Source of the DNA: Microbacteriaceae bacterium
GTDB lineage: Bacteria > Actinomycetota > Actinomycetes > Actinomycetales > Microbacteriaceae
Length of the DNA stretch: 64,000 nucleotides
Direction: 5' to 3'
Assembly: GCA_025464975.1 (NCBI GenBank)
Contig: JAODMT010000024.1
Span: 1 to 64,000 of the forward strand
Numbering within the stretch: the first letter of the stretch is position 1; every line of letters begins with the position of its first letter. The notes beneath the pieces were generated by a model. That model saw nothing but the letters and a program-made list of their open reading frames with translations, searched no databases and was not told the DNA's origin. The translations under genes were made by a program, and so were the position numbers. Of this stretch, positions 29,988 to 39,171 are shown piece by piece.

Positions 29988-30590
29988 TCAGCCAACGTTC
30001 GAGTCACCCGCCGGCGGAGGGGTGGTCTCCGGCTTCACGGCCGCGACAACAATCTCGTCGGTTTCGTCGTCGCTGACCCACAGCTCGTCGTCGGCGCGCA
30101 GCGTCTGCCACGCGGCATACGCCACTCCGGCGGCGGCGACGATGGCAACTCCGACCAGAATGTAGCGACCGGGTCCGGCGCTCCTCGGTGGTTCGACCGC
30201 GACCTTCGGGGCTAGCCGACCACTGACCTCGCGAACCCGACCAAGCGCCTCACGAACCCGCGGATCCTTCGAGACTTCGAGCACGGCGAGGGCCGATGCG
30301 ATCGCGGATGACACGGCGGGAAGCACCTCGCGCTGCATCTTGTCCCGTGCCGTGTCGGCGACGGTGCGGCCGGCGGCAAGCCCGGTGGCTACCGCGGGGC
30401 GCACGTTGTGGTCGATGGCTTCGCGTACGCGCGGCGCGACTTCCTCTCGGCTTAGTTGCGCGGCCTGACGGCTTGCCTCCCGGACCACGTGTTGCGCGTG
30501 CTCGAGAACATCCTTTTGGTCGTCCCAGAGTTCGAATGCCGCCTCCCGAAGGCGCTTCAGTTCTTTCTCGCGCTTACGTGACAGAGCCAT
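29988..30590 (-). CDS. Conserved membrane protein, Ala/Arg-rich with one transmembrane helix
   Basis: I do not recognise a named family. The 200-residue product begins with a charged helical region (residues 1-60, KRLREAAFELWDDQKDV, likely coiled coil), a long amphipathic stretch rich in Ala, Val and Arg (60-140), one transmembrane helix near residues 145-165 (YILVGVAIVAAAGVAYAAW), and an acidic, proline-ending tail facing the other side. The layout resembles small YtxH-like envelope stress proteins, but that is only a similarity of shape. It is divergent from the cyclophilin gene. Coding character is good. Confidence 0.7.
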   Translation of the reverse strand: MALSRKREKELKRLREAAFELWDDQKDVLEHAQHVVREASRQAAQLSREEVAPRVREAIDHNVRPAVATGLAAGRTVADTARDKMQREVLPAVSSAIASALAVLEVSKDPRVREALGRVREVSGRLAPKVAVEPPRSAGPGRYILVGVAIVAAAGVAYAAWQTLRADDELWVSDDETDEIVVAAVKPETTPPPAGDSNVG

Positions 30591-30710
30591 GCGGAACCTC
30601 CAGTGGTCGGAACGGAGAATCCTTACATCTTTGCACGCACCTCTGGCCGCACAAAGCCCGTTGACTGAGTGAACCCCGAACGCTAGGTAATGCTGTGAAA
30701 GAATGGCTCT

Positions 30711-31250
30711 ATGTCAACGCACACCCACGTAGCCACCTTCCACACCACTTTGGGCGATATCAAGGTCAACCTCTTTGGAAACCACGCGCCGAAGACCGTG
30801 AACAACTTCGTCGGCCTCGCGACCGGGGAAATCGAGTGGACGCATCCCGCCACCGGAAAGGTGTCCACGGACAAGCTGTACGACGGCGTGGTGTTCCACC
30901 GGATCATTGACGACTTCATGATCCAGGGCGGCGACCCACTTGGCCAGGGAACCGGTGGACCCGGCTACCAGTTCGACGACGAAATCAGCCCGGAACTGAC
31001 CTTCACCAAGCCGTACCTCCTTGCGATGGCAAACGCGGGCACCCAGGGTGGCCGCGGCACCAACGGGTCGCAGTTCTTTATCACGACCGTTCCGACCACT
31101 TGGCTTCAGGGCAAGCACACCATCTTCGGCGAGGTAGCCGATGAGGCGTCGCGCGATGTGGTTAAGAAGATCGAGGCCGTCGAAAAGGACTCCCGCGATC
31201 GTCCCAAGCAAGACGTCACCATCAACTCCGTAACCATCGAAGAGGTCTGA
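30711..31250 (+). CDS. ppiA: Peptidyl-prolyl cis-trans isomerase, cyclophilin type
   Basis: Cytoplasmic proline isomerase that aids folding. The 179-residue protein has the cyclophilin core: FHTTLGDIKVNLFGNHAPKTVNNFVGL, the catalytic FHRIIDDFMIQGGDPLG, MANAG and NGSQFFITT. There is no signal peptide. It precedes the rhomboid protease gene by 16 bases; the pair is conserved downstream of gyrA in many actinobacteria. Confidence 0.95.
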   Translation: MSTHTHVATFHTTLGDIKVNLFGNHAPKTVNNFVGLATGEIEWTHPATGKVSTDKLYDGVVFHRIIDDFMIQGGDPLGQGTGGPGYQFDDEISPELTFTKPYLLAMANAGTQGGRGTNGSQFFITTVPTTWLQGKHTIFGEVADEASRDVVKKIEAVEKDSRDRPKQDVTINSVTIEEV

Positions 31251-31266
31251 CCCGCGTGATGCGACA

Positions 31267-32106
31267 GTGAGCCAGGGACCGACGGATTCAGCCAACTACT
31301 GTTACCGGCATCCTGATCGCCAGAGCTTCGTGCTCTGCCAGCGGTGTGGCAGGACGATTTGCCCGGAGTGCCAGACTCCGGCGGCCGTCGGTGTCCACTG
31401 CCCCGAGTGTGTGCGGGAAGCGCGGCAGAGCACGCCGAGAGCCCGACCGGCCGTGGTGACGGCACTGCGTCGCGCCGGGCGAAGCGATTCGCCCGTCGTG
31501 ACCTATGGCATCATCGCGCTCTGCACGCTCGTCTTCCTGTTGCAGCTGTTCACCGGGATCTTCGGTCCGATCTTCCAAGCGCTCGCGTTCCAGGGCGGTT
31601 TTGCCGCCACCGAACCGTGGCGAATGATCACGTCGATCTTCGTTCACCTGTCGATCCTGCACCTGCTGTTCAACATGTACTCGGTGTATGTGTTCGGGCC
31701 ACTGCTCGAGTCGATGCTTGGACGGTGGCGGTTCGCAGCCCTGTTCCTGCTCGCGGGATTCGGCGGCTCGGTGGCGGTGTTGCTGGTGGCGCCCACCATC
31801 GCCGTCGCAGGAGCATCGGGGGCAATCTTCGGGCTGCTCGGTGCCTTCTTCGTGATCCAACGACACCTGGGCGGCTCGAGTCGGCAGCTGATCGTCGTGA
31901 TCGTGCTCAACCTCGTGATCGGGTTCGTAGTTCCAGGGATCGCCTGGCAGGCGCACGTCGGCGGCCTGATTATTGGCGCGCTGGTCGGGTTCATCTTCGT
32001 ACGCACGCGCAATCGATCGCAGCGAACGGTTCAGTGGTTAGCCCTTGGCGGCACCGCAGCCGCCCTGATTGCGCTCACCGTGGCTGGCGTGGCCGGCGTG
32101 GCCTGA
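31267..32106 (+). CDS. Rhomboid family intramembrane serine protease with N-terminal zinc-binding motif
   Basis: Membrane protease that cuts within or near transmembrane segments. The 279-residue protein has six or seven hydrophobic helices with the catalytic serine in GASGAIFG (S184) and the catalytic histidine in AHVGGLIIG (H230). Before the first helix are eight Cys/His residues (CYRHPDR, CQRCGRTICPECQ, CPEC) that form a B-box-like zinc-binding motif, typical of actinobacterial rhomboids next to ppiA. GTG start 16 bases after ppiA. Substrate unknown. Confidence 0.92.
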   Translation: MSQGPTDSANYCYRHPDRQSFVLCQRCGRTICPECQTPAAVGVHCPECVREARQSTPRARPAVVTALRRAGRSDSPVVTYGIIALCTLVFLLQLFTGIFGPIFQALAFQGGFAATEPWRMITSIFVHLSILHLLFNMYSVYVFGPLLESMLGRWRFAALFLLAGFGGSVAVLLVAPTIAVAGASGAIFGLLGAFFVIQRHLGGSSRQLIVVIVLNLVIGFVVPGIAWQAHVGGLIIGALVGFIFVRTRNRSQRTVQWLALGGTAAALIALTVAGVAGVA

Positions 32107-32114
32107 CCGGAAAG

Positions 32115-32159
32115 TTATCCACAGGCTTTCCACATGGGGATAATTACACCGGTGTAATT
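32115..32159. promoter_or_regulatory. DnaA box and 18-bp perfect palindrome between convergent rhomboid and crgA genes
   Basis: TTATCCACA at 32115-32123 is a perfect DnaA box; TGGGGATAA at 32135-32143 is one mismatch away in the opposite orientation. Overlapping it, AATTACACCGGTGTAATT at 32142-32159 is an 18-bp perfect palindrome without a loop. The region separates the 3' ends of two converging genes, so it is not a promoter; it may be a terminator, a protein-binding site or a DnaA-titration site. Confidence 0.55.
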
Positions 32160-32181
32160 GCCCCCAGCAGGGGATGCGGGC

Positions 32182-32427
32182 TCAGCGCCATCGGGTGGTC
32201 ATGAGGAATCCGATGAACAGGATTCCGAACCCGACCAGAATGTTCCACTGGCCAAGCTGAGGAACGGGCAGCGCGTTCTGGCTCACGTAGAACACGATGA
32301 TCCAAGCTAGACCGATCAGCATCAGGCCGAACATGATCGGCTTGAACCACACGGGATTGGGTGCGTCGTCCCCGGTCCGGTTCTCCTGAGGGGCAAGGGC
32401 TTTCGTGCGCGGGTTCGATCTAGCCAT
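32182..32427 (-). CDS. crgA: Cell division protein CrgA
   Basis: Small membrane protein of the actinobacterial divisome that interacts with FtsZ-associated and peptidoglycan-synthesis proteins. The 81-residue product has a polar N-terminal part with the family NPVWFKPIMFGLMLIGLAWIIVF start of helix one (about 27-48), then a second helix near 60-78 ending FLMTTRWR, which is the usual CrgA terminus. The location beside the pkn-pbpA-rodA cluster matches mycobacteria and streptomycetes. Confidence 0.92.
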   Translation of the reverse strand: MARSNPRTKALAPQENRTGDDAPNPVWFKPIMFGLMLIGLAWIIVFYVSQNALPVPQLGQWNILVGFGILFIGFLMTTRWR

Positions 32428-32606
32428 GCCGGAATTGTAGCGTGAAAGCCAGTGCGGCTCCCGGGCGGCGCCCTTCCCGGACGGCCGGCCGCTGATGTCC
32501 CCTGGGAAGACGCGCGAAATTGACGCGGCGCACGCACGGCGAAGCGGAGACGGATGCCCGGGCTATCCGGGCCCGCCTCTAGGGTCGAACGCCTAGAATC
32601 AGGTTC

Positions 32607-33383
32607 ATGATGGCTATGCGGCGGAACCAAATGGTGCCCGCCGCATCGGGGCCGCGTCGGGTCAGCGTGGTGGGGGTCATCGGCGAACTGCTCATCACCG
32701 GCGGAGTCCTCGTCTTCCTCTTCCTCGGCTGGCAGCTCTGGCTCAACGATCTCGTCGTGGGGGCAGGACAGAACTCCGCCGGGGTTACTCTTTCGCACAA
32801 TTTGCGCGGCTCAGCACCCCTCCACGCTCCGGCCACCGCGCCGCCAACGACCAAGATCAGCTTCGGGGATCCGGTGGTAGCTGTTGCGCCGGGCGATGCT
32901 ATCCAATTCGCCGTCATGTATGTGCCTCGGTTCGGTTCCGACTACGCCCGGCCCATTTCCGAGGGTGTCGGGACCACCAAAGTGCTCAACAAGAACGGCA
33001 TCGGGCACTATCCCGGAACTCAGATGCCCGGCGCCGTCGGCAATTTCGCCGTGGCGGCCCATCGCACAACGTACGGCGCCCCATTCAAGCCCCTCGCGAC
33101 GCTGCAAATCGGGGACAAGATCTACGTGCAAACCAAGGACGGGTATTTCACCTATGACTTCCGGGGACTCGAGTACGTGAAGCCGACGGGTGTCGGGGTG
33201 CTCGAGCCGGTCCCTGAATTCCCGGGGGTGCCCGCGACCGACCGCGTGCTGACAATGACGAGTTGCAATCCCATGTTCTCGGCGCAGGAGCGGATCATCG
33301 CCTATGCGGTGCTGGAGTCCTGGCAGCCGACCTCGGCTGGAGCACCGGCGGCGATTAGTGCCACCGTTGCGGCGAAAGGATAG
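32607..33383 (+). CDS. Class E sortase
   Basis: Membrane-anchored transpeptidase that attaches surface proteins to the cell wall. The 258-residue product has an N-terminal signal anchor (residues about 20-46), then the sortase barrel with catalytic H152 in AVAAHRTTYGAPF, C220 in LTMTSCNP and R229 in QERIIAY. The TLTTCxP-type signature and location before pabA identify class E, common in actinobacteria. Start could also be the ATG at 32616. No LPxTG/LAxTG-bearing substrate gene is visible in this window. Confidence 0.92.
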   Translation: MMAMRRNQMVPAASGPRRVSVVGVIGELLITGGVLVFLFLGWQLWLNDLVVGAGQNSAGVTLSHNLRGSAPLHAPATAPPTTKISFGDPVVAVAPGDAIQFAVMYVPRFGSDYARPISEGVGTTKVLNKNGIGHYPGTQMPGAVGNFAVAAHRTTYGAPFKPLATLQIGDKIYVQTKDGYFTYDFRGLEYVKPTGVGVLEPVPEFPGVPATDRVLTMTSCNPMFSAQERIIAYAVLESWQPTSAGAPAAISATVAAKG

Positions 33384-33391
33384 GTGGCAGA

Positions 33392-33550
33392 ATGTACGGA
33401 GCATTGTGGCGCGTTCTTCCAGGGCCGGTGTGGGTGCGCGTCCTATTGATGATCGCGCTGTTTCTCGTAATTCTCACGGTGCTCGTTTTGTTCGTGTTCC
33501 CGTGGCTCAATACTTTTGTTAACGTCAACGATGTGACGGTGGGAACATGA
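33392..33550 (+). CDS. Small membrane protein (52 aa) between sortase E and pabA
   Basis: ATG at 33392 to TGA at 33550 encodes 52 residues, MYGALWRVLPGPVWVRVLLM followed by a strongly hydrophobic helix (about 17-40) and a short outside tail ending VNDVTVGT. It has GGTGGC upstream and its stop overlaps the ATG of the next gene in an ATGA arrangement, which supports real translation. The aromatic/basic PGPxWVR entry to the helix is typical of a conserved short actinobacterial membrane protein. Function unknown. Confidence 0.75.
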   Translation: MYGALWRVLPGPVWVRVLLMIALFLVILTVLVLFVFPWLNTFVNVNDVTVGT

Positions 33551-34185
33551 CTCGAATACTCGTCATCGATAATTACGACAGCTTCGTCTACACGCTAAAT
33601 GGCTATCTGCAGCAGCTCGGGGCGACGACCGAGGTGATGCGCAACGACGCCTTCCCGGCCGCCGAGGCGAGTTCGCGGATCGCTGAGTACGACGGCGTGC
33701 TGCTCTCTCCCGGGCCTGGGACTCCAGCCGCGGCCGGCGTCTCCATTCCCGTCGTGACCGCCGCATTGGAATCCGGTCTGCCGTTGCTCGGCGTCTGCCT
33801 CGGACACCAGGCCATAGCCGAGGCACTGGGCGCAACCGTTACCCACGCCGACGAGCTCATGCACGGCAAGACCTCATTGATCCGGCACGACGACAGCGAC
33901 TTCTATCGGGGCGTTCCGCAGCCGTTCCGAGCCACCCGGTATCACTCCCTCGCTGTCGTGGACGAGACGGTACCGGCGGAGCTTGTGGTCACCTCGCGAA
34001 CCGAAGGCGGGGTGATCATGGGGGTGCGGCACGACTCAGCCCCCATCTTCGGTGTGCAATTTCACCCAGAGTCGGTTCTCACCGAGGGTGGCTACAGCAT
34101 GATCGCCAACTGGCTCGCAGTCGCGGGATTGCCGTCCGCTCAGGATGCCGCGCGCGGCCTCAGCCCGCTAGTCAACCTCAACTGA
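33547..34185 (+). CDS. pabA: Aminodeoxychorismate/anthranilate synthase glutamine amidotransferase subunit
   Basis: Class I glutamine amidotransferase that supplies ammonia to chorismate-using enzymes. The 212-residue product starts TRILVIDNYDSFVYTLNGYLQQLG and has the nucleophile C84 in GVCLGHQAIAEALG and the His-Glu pair in GVQFHPESVLTEGG. No partner (pabB or trpE) is nearby, which is usual for this locus; whether it serves folate or tryptophan synthesis cannot be read here. Four-base overlap with the small membrane gene; converges with pknB. Confidence 0.9.
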   Translation: MTRILVIDNYDSFVYTLNGYLQQLGATTEVMRNDAFPAAEASSRIAEYDGVLLSPGPGTPAAAGVSIPVVTAALESGLPLLGVCLGHQAIAEALGATVTHADELMHGKTSLIRHDDSDFYRGVPQPFRATRYHSLAVVDETVPAELVVTSRTEGGVIMGVRHDSAPIFGVQFHPESVLTEGGYSMIANWLAVAGLPSAQDAARGLSPLVNLN

Positions 34186-34280
34186 ATTCGCCCATCGGAA
34201 AACCCTCCCCCGCGACGCGCCTGGGGCGCCTGTGGTGCTCCTGGAGCCCGCGAAGCACACGGTAGACATTTGCCGGGCCG

Positions 34281-35972
34281 TCAGCCGCCGCTGCAGTAGG
34301 TAATGGTGATTGCGGAGTTCTGCGGTTGATCCCCGGTCAATGACTGGTCCGTCACGTTGAGTCCGCTGCAATTGGGGTTTGGAACGGCGTTGATGTTCAG
34401 TTGAAGCGCGTTGAGCTTCTGGTTGGCGGTGGCGATGTCGAGCCCGGCCACGGCGGGGATGTTGACGAGACCGTCGGAGACTACGAGATTCACCCGGTCT
34501 CCCTGTTGCGCCGCGGCACCCGGGGCTGGGTCGCTGCTGATCACAATTCCTGCGCCGATGGTCGGAGAATGGTCGGAACTGGTGGTTCCGTAGGCCAGAT
34601 TGGCCGCCTTGATCGCCGCCTTCGCCGCCTCCTCGGTCAGTCCAGAGAGGCTTGGGACGGTCGCGGCTGCCTTGCCCGATGACACGTACACCAGCACGGT
34701 TGAGCCTCGTGAGACCTTCGCGCCGGAGCCCGGGTCCGTAGTGATGATGTCGCCCTTTGTCACTTTGCCACTCGACTCGGTGACGGGGGATACCTTGAGC
34801 TTGAGGTCTGTGAGGTCCCGCGCTCCGCTGTCGTAGGGCTTCCCGCTCACATTCGGGACCTGCACGGAGAGGTCGTTGCCGATGGTCGCGGGGGGAAGGT
34901 TGACGACCCAAAAGACGACACCGATCAGGATGGCCGCGATCGCCATGATGCCGACCCAGATCCAGGCGACCGGTGGCCTCGACTGCGTGCGCACTGCGCG
35001 GTCGTCGTAGGTAGCCGACAACTGGCTCAGCGCGGTGTCGGAAGCGGCGGGCGAGTTGGGATTGATCCCGAACAGCGTGGTGTTGAAATTGCTGACCGGC
35101 GTACGACGCACCGGAACGGCGCCAGCCATCGCGGTCTCGAGGTCCTGGCGGAACTCCGCGGCAGTCTGGAACCGCTCAAACTTGTCTTTGGCCAGGGCGT
35201 GGAGCACGACGGCATCGAGCGCGGGAGAAACCCGCGGGTTGAGGGTGCTCGGCGCGGCGGCGGCCTCGCTGATGTGCTGGTAGGCAACGGCGGCGGCTCG
35301 GTCGCCACGGAACGGTGGGCGACCGGTGAGAAGCTCGAAGAGCACGACGCCGGCGGAATAGAGGTCCGTTCGGGCATCGACCGTCTCGCCTCTGGCCTGT
35401 TCCGGGGAGAAGTACTGTGCCGTTCCGAGCACCGCACTTGTGTCGGCCACCGTCGCGGAATTATCGGAGACGGCGCGGGCGATCCCGAAGTCCATTACCT
35501 TGACTTGGCCGTTTTGGGTGACCATGACGTTGCCCGGCTTGACATCGCGGTGAACCAACAGGGCGCGGTGACTGTATTCGAGTGCGGTCAGAATGCCGGA
35601 CATGATCCGCACTGCTTCGCTCGGTTGTAGCGGCCCCTCGGCAATGATGTCCGTGAGGAGTCGCCCGTCCACGAATTCCATGACGATGAACGGGGCCTGC
35701 GATTCCTGACCGTTCGGTTCGCGTATTGTTTCCTCGCCGGCGTCGAAGACGCGGACGATGGTCGGGTGCGCCATGCGGGCGGCCTTTTGCGCCTCCTCGC
35801 GGAAGAGCAGGCGAAACCGCGGATCCGTTGCGAGCGCGGGCTTCAGCAACTTGATCGCCACGCGGCGGCCGAGTCGAATGTCCCTCCCGACGTGGACGTC
35901 GGACATGCCTCCGCGACCGATCAGCGCGCCAACCTCATACCTCCCGGCGAGCAGACGAGTACCTTCAGTCAC
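34281..35972 (-). CDS. pknB: Ser/Thr protein kinase PknB with three PASTA domains
   Basis: Membrane receptor kinase that senses muropeptides or lipid II and regulates growth and division. Kinase domain residues 10-275 with ATP lysine K41, catalytic HRD (D143) and DFG (D161); transmembrane helix about 336-357; extracellular PASTA repeats at about 369-433, 437-502 and 503-563. Mycobacterial PknB has four PASTA repeats, so this one is shorter. GTG start at 35972. Last gene of the fhaA-to-pknB operon, 71 bases after pknA. The final PASTA carries two cysteines that could form a disulfide. Confidence 0.94.
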   Translation of the reverse strand: MTEGTRLLAGRYEVGALIGRGGMSDVHVGRDIRLGRRVAIKLLKPALATDPRFRLLFREEAQKAARMAHPTIVRVFDAGEETIREPNGQESQAPFIVMEFVDGRLLTDIIAEGPLQPSEAVRIMSGILTALEYSHRALLVHRDVKPGNVMVTQNGQVKVMDFGIARAVSDNSATVADTSAVLGTAQYFSPEQARGETVDARTDLYSAGVVLFELLTGRPPFRGDRAAAVAYQHISEAAAAPSTLNPRVSPALDAVVLHALAKDKFERFQTAAEFRQDLETAMAGAVPVRRTPVSNFNTTLFGINPNSPAASDTALSQLSATYDDRAVRTQSRPPVAWIWVGIMAIAAILIGVVFWVVNLPPATIGNDLSVQVPNVSGKPYDSGARDLTDLKLKVSPVTESSGKVTKGDIITTDPGSGAKVSRGSTVLVYVSSGKAAATVPSLSGLTEEAAKAAIKAANLAYGTTSSDHSPTIGAGIVISSDPAPGAAAQQGDRVNLVVSDGLVNIPAVAGLDIATANQKLNALQLNINAVPNPNCSGLNVTDQSLTGDQPQNSAITITYCSGG

Positions 35973-36043
35973 GAATTAGTCTCCTGTGGATGCGGGCGCA
36001 AAGTCTCTGTCAGTGTAATGCGTGCGCGATGGAGGATCGCCGT

Positions 36044-37738
36044 CTACGGCGTCGGAGGGACCGTGCCGGTAACGGTCAGCGCGTTCGAAGCCGGGGAAAC
36101 ATTGTTCGTGCCGGTGCACTGGGCGACGTAGGACAGCGTATTCGGCCCCGGCGTCAAAGAGATTGTCCATTGCAGCGTCGTCACACTGGGGCCGACCGGG
36201 TTCGGCGGCGTCACGGTCGATCCATCACTCGGCGTGAAGGTGAAGAACTGCAGCGTCGATCCGCTCGGGCACCCGGTGTAGGCCGGAATGGTTACGGTGA
36301 CAGTCTTACCCACGGCGGTCGAAGCATCCGGCGTGGTTGGTGCCGCAGGCTGGCTCGGTGGTGTTGGCGGAACGTTGCCGTAGAACCTCACGGTGATGAC
36401 GTCGTTCTTGTGCACGTTCCCGGTCGGGTTCACGAAATAGGCCGTGCCGACCTTGTCGGCCGACGGCGCTGGGCTGGCGTCCGGAACCATGTTCGCGCCG
36501 AGACCGAGCTGGTCGAGAGCAGTCTGCACCTGGGGCATTGTCTGCCCGATGAACTCATTGGGCGTGATGTTGACGATGTTGCTGGTCGGAGAGGGACTCG
36601 GCGACGGCGAGGAAGCGGTCGGCGACGCGGAGATGGACGGCGAGGCGCTCGCGGACTGCCCGACCCTCGACGTCGGATTTCCGACGAGCGCGATGATCGT
36701 TCCGATTATCACAACCAGGAAGATGGCGATGAGGGCGACGAGAGGCCAGGTCCACCGATTCCGGCGCTTGGTCCCAATCGGTGCCGTGGTCGACGCGCTC
36801 TCGGTGGCAACCGCCGTTGTCAGCAGGCGGGTCGCTTGGGTCGCCTGGTTTTCGCGCTGAAGAGCCGGAAGCGTGCCGGCGGCCATGATGCCGGGGACGG
36901 CGGCCGCGGCTGCTACGACGTCTCCGCGTCGAAGAGCCTGCGCCGCGCGGGCAAGATGAGCGGCAGAAGCGGGACGGTCGGCCGGGTTCTTGGCGATGCA
37001 CGCGAGCACGAGGTTTCGTACCGGCTCAGAGATGGTAGAAGGCAACTCCGGCGGCGTCTCGTTGATCTGCGCCATCGCTATCGCCACTTGCGACTCGCCC
37101 GTGAACGGACGGCGCCCCGCGAGAGCCTCGTAGGCGACGATTCCTAGCGAATAGATGTCCGTAGTCGGCGAGGCGGGGTGCCCGCTCGCCTGCTCCGGCG
37201 AGAGGTATTGCACCGTCCCCATCACCTGTCCGGTGGCGGTTAGCGGAACCTGGTCGGCAATCCGAGCGATGCCGAAGTCGGTGATCTTGACCCGGCCCTC
37301 CGGGGTGATCAGCAGATTGCCCGGCTTGATGTCCCGGTGCACCAGTCCGGCCGAGTGGGCGGCGTGAAGGGCCGAGGACGTCTGGGCGACGATGTCGAGC
37401 ACCCGGTCGGCCGGGAGCACACGATCGCGCTCGAGGATGGTCGACAACGCTTCGCCGGGGACGAGCTCCATGACGAGGTAGGCGCTGCCCTCTTCCTCGC
37501 CGTAATCGAACACGTTGGCAATTCCCTCGTGATTCACGAGGGCCGCATGCCTCGCTTCGGCGCGAAAGCGCTCGAGGAAGCCCGGGTCGCCGAGGTACTC
37601 GTCCTTCAAGATCTTAATGGCAACCGTACGACCGATGACCAGGTCGGTCGCTTGCCAAACTTCGCCCATGCCACCGATGGCAACGCGACTAGAGAGCTGG
37701 TACCGTCCGCCGAAAGTGAGGCCACTAGTGGGTCTCAT
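36044..37738 (-). CDS. pknA: Ser/Thr protein kinase PknA with extracellular PASTA-like region
   Basis: Kinase that pairs with PknB in control of cell shape and division. Kinase domain residues 11-270 with K42, HRD D136 and DFG D154; transmembrane helix about 329-353; a Ser/Pro linker (360-386); one PASTA-like repeat at about 387-455 ([20 protein letters not shown]); and a beta-rich 90-residue C-terminal domain after a Pro-rich spacer. Mycobacterium tuberculosis PknA lacks PASTA repeats, so the extracellular part is a lineage feature. Overlaps pbpA by four bases. Confidence 0.92.
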   Translation of the reverse strand: MRPTSGLTFGGRYQLSSRVAIGGMGEVWQATDLVIGRTVAIKILKDEYLGDPGFLERFRAEARHAALVNHEGIANVFDYGEEEGSAYLVMELVPGEALSTILERDRVLPADRVLDIVAQTSSALHAAHSAGLVHRDIKPGNLLITPEGRVKITDFGIARIADQVPLTATGQVMGTVQYLSPEQASGHPASPTTDIYSLGIVAYEALAGRRPFTGESQVAIAMAQINETPPELPSTISEPVRNLVLACIAKNPADRPASAAHLARAAQALRRGDVVAAAAAVPGIMAAGTLPALQRENQATQATRLLTTAVATESASTTAPIGTKRRNRWTWPLVALIAIFLVVIIGTIIALVGNPTSRVGQSASASPSISASPTASSPSPSPSPTSNIVNITPNEFIGQTMPQVQTALDQLGLGANMVPDASPAPSADKVGTAYFVNPTGNVHKNDVITVRFYGNVPPTPPSQPAAPTTPDASTAVGKTVTVTIPAYTGCPSGSTLQFFTFTPSDGSTVTPPNPVGPSVTTLQWTISLTPGPNTLSYVAQCTGTNNVSPASNALTVTGTVPPTP

Positions 37739-39171
37739 TTGTTAAGCACCGCCTCTATGACCTTCTTTGCGATTGGCGCCGCGACCGTATTGCCGAAGCT
37801 CGTACCGTTCTCTACCACAACCGCAACCGCAACCTGGGGGTTGTTGGCGGGGGCGAATCCGGTGAACCAGAGAGTGAACGGCTTCCCATTGCCGTTCTGC
37901 GCTGTTCCGGTCTTGCCCGCAACATCGACTCCGCTAATTCTTGCACCATTGGCGGCCCCGTTGTTCACGTTGTTGACCATGAGCTGCGTCATCGTCGCGC
38001 TCGTCGCCTGGGTTATCGGCTGCGCGAAAATTTTCTGCTGGAACGGCTGGATGACGGTGAGGTCCGGCGCGGTGATGTCCTTGATGAGCGTCGGCTGCAT
38101 CTCAGTGCCGCCGTTGGCGATGGCCGCCGAGGTCATTGCCACCTGCAGGGGGGTGACGCGGTCGTCGAATTGACCGAACGACGACAGTTCCACCTGCGCC
38201 TCGTTGCCGACGTTGTAGATGCTCGGCGTGACCGGCATCGGCACGGAGAGCTTCTGACCGAAGCCGTAGGCCTTCGCGTACTTCGCGATCTCGGTGCCGC
38301 CGAGGGCGGCACCGAGCTGCGCCATCGGAATGTTGCAGCTCAACCGCAAGGCGTCGGCAATTGACACGGTTGCCCCACCGCCGCAGTTACCGCCTTCGGC
38401 GTTGTTGATCTGGGTGTTGGTACCGGTCAGGGTGAAGGTCAGCGGGTTCGGAAAGACGCTGTCCGGGGTGAACTTGCCGCTATCGAGGGCGGCCGAGGTG
38501 AGTACAAGCTTGAATACCGATCCCGGGTAGTACAGGTTGCCAGAGATGGCCCGATTGATGAGCGGATTCGTCGGATCGGCGAGCAACTGCTTATAGGCGG
38601 CGATGACGTCGTTGGTGTTGTGCGACGCGAGCTGGGTCGGATCGTACCCGGGCTTGGACACCATGGCGAGAATCGCGCCGGTCTTCGGATCGAGGGCCAC
38701 GACGGCGCCGGTGTTGTTCCCGAGGGCATCCGAGGCGACCTGCTGAATGGCCGGGTTGATTGTGAGCGACACGGCGGCTCCCTTCGGCGTTTGGCCGGTG
38801 AGAATCGACTTGACCTTGGTGAAGAACTGATCGTTGGACGTTCCGCTGAGGTAGCTGTTCATAGCGCCCTCTACCCCGGTGTTGCCCTGGTTGAGGGTGA
38901 AGTATCCGGTGACCGGCGAATACAGGTCCGGCGAGCTGTAGACCCGCTGGTACTTGTACTTGTCGTTCGATGGAACGGACTCGGCAATCGCTTGGCCGTT
39001 GACCAGGATCGGTCCGCGCTCGGCGGAGTAGCTCGCGTTAAGTGTTCGCACATTGCGTCCGTCGGCGTTGAGCGAGTCGGCCTGGAACACCGTGATGATC
39101 GTTGTGGACGTGAACAGAGCGAGGAACATGAGGAGCACGGCAATGGTCACGCGCTTGATTTGGCGGCTCAT
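37735..39171 (-). CDS. pbpA: Peptidoglycan transpeptidase PbpA (class B penicillin-binding protein)
   Basis: Cross-links peptidoglycan together with the SEDS protein encoded just before it. The 478-residue protein has an N-terminal signal anchor (residues 9-30) and the three active-site motifs SVFK (S218), SCN (278-280) and KTG (420-422). The N-terminal dimerisation part is short, as in mycobacterial PbpA. It overlaps rodA and pknA by four bases each, so expression is coupled with kinase control. Confidence 0.95.
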   Translation of the reverse strand: MSRQIKRVTIAVLLMFLALFTSTTIITVFQADSLNADGRNVRTLNASYSAERGPILVNGQAIAESVPSNDKYKYQRVYSSPDLYSPVTGYFTLNQGNTGVEGAMNSYLSGTSNDQFFTKVKSILTGQTPKGAAVSLTINPAIQQVASDALGNNTGAVVALDPKTGAILAMVSKPGYDPTQLASHNTNDVIAAYKQLLADPTNPLINRAISGNLYYPGSVFKLVLTSAALDSGKFTPDSVFPNPLTFTLTGTNTQINNAEGGNCGGGATVSIADALRLSCNIPMAQLGAALGGTEIAKYAKAYGFGQKLSVPMPVTPSIYNVGNEAQVELSSFGQFDDRVTPLQVAMTSAAIANGGTEMQPTLIKDITAPDLTVIQPFQQKIFAQPITQATSATMTQLMVNNVNNGAANGARISGVDVAGKTGTAQNGNGKPFTLWFTGFAPANNPQVAVAVVVENGTSFGNTVAAPIAKKVIEAVLNK

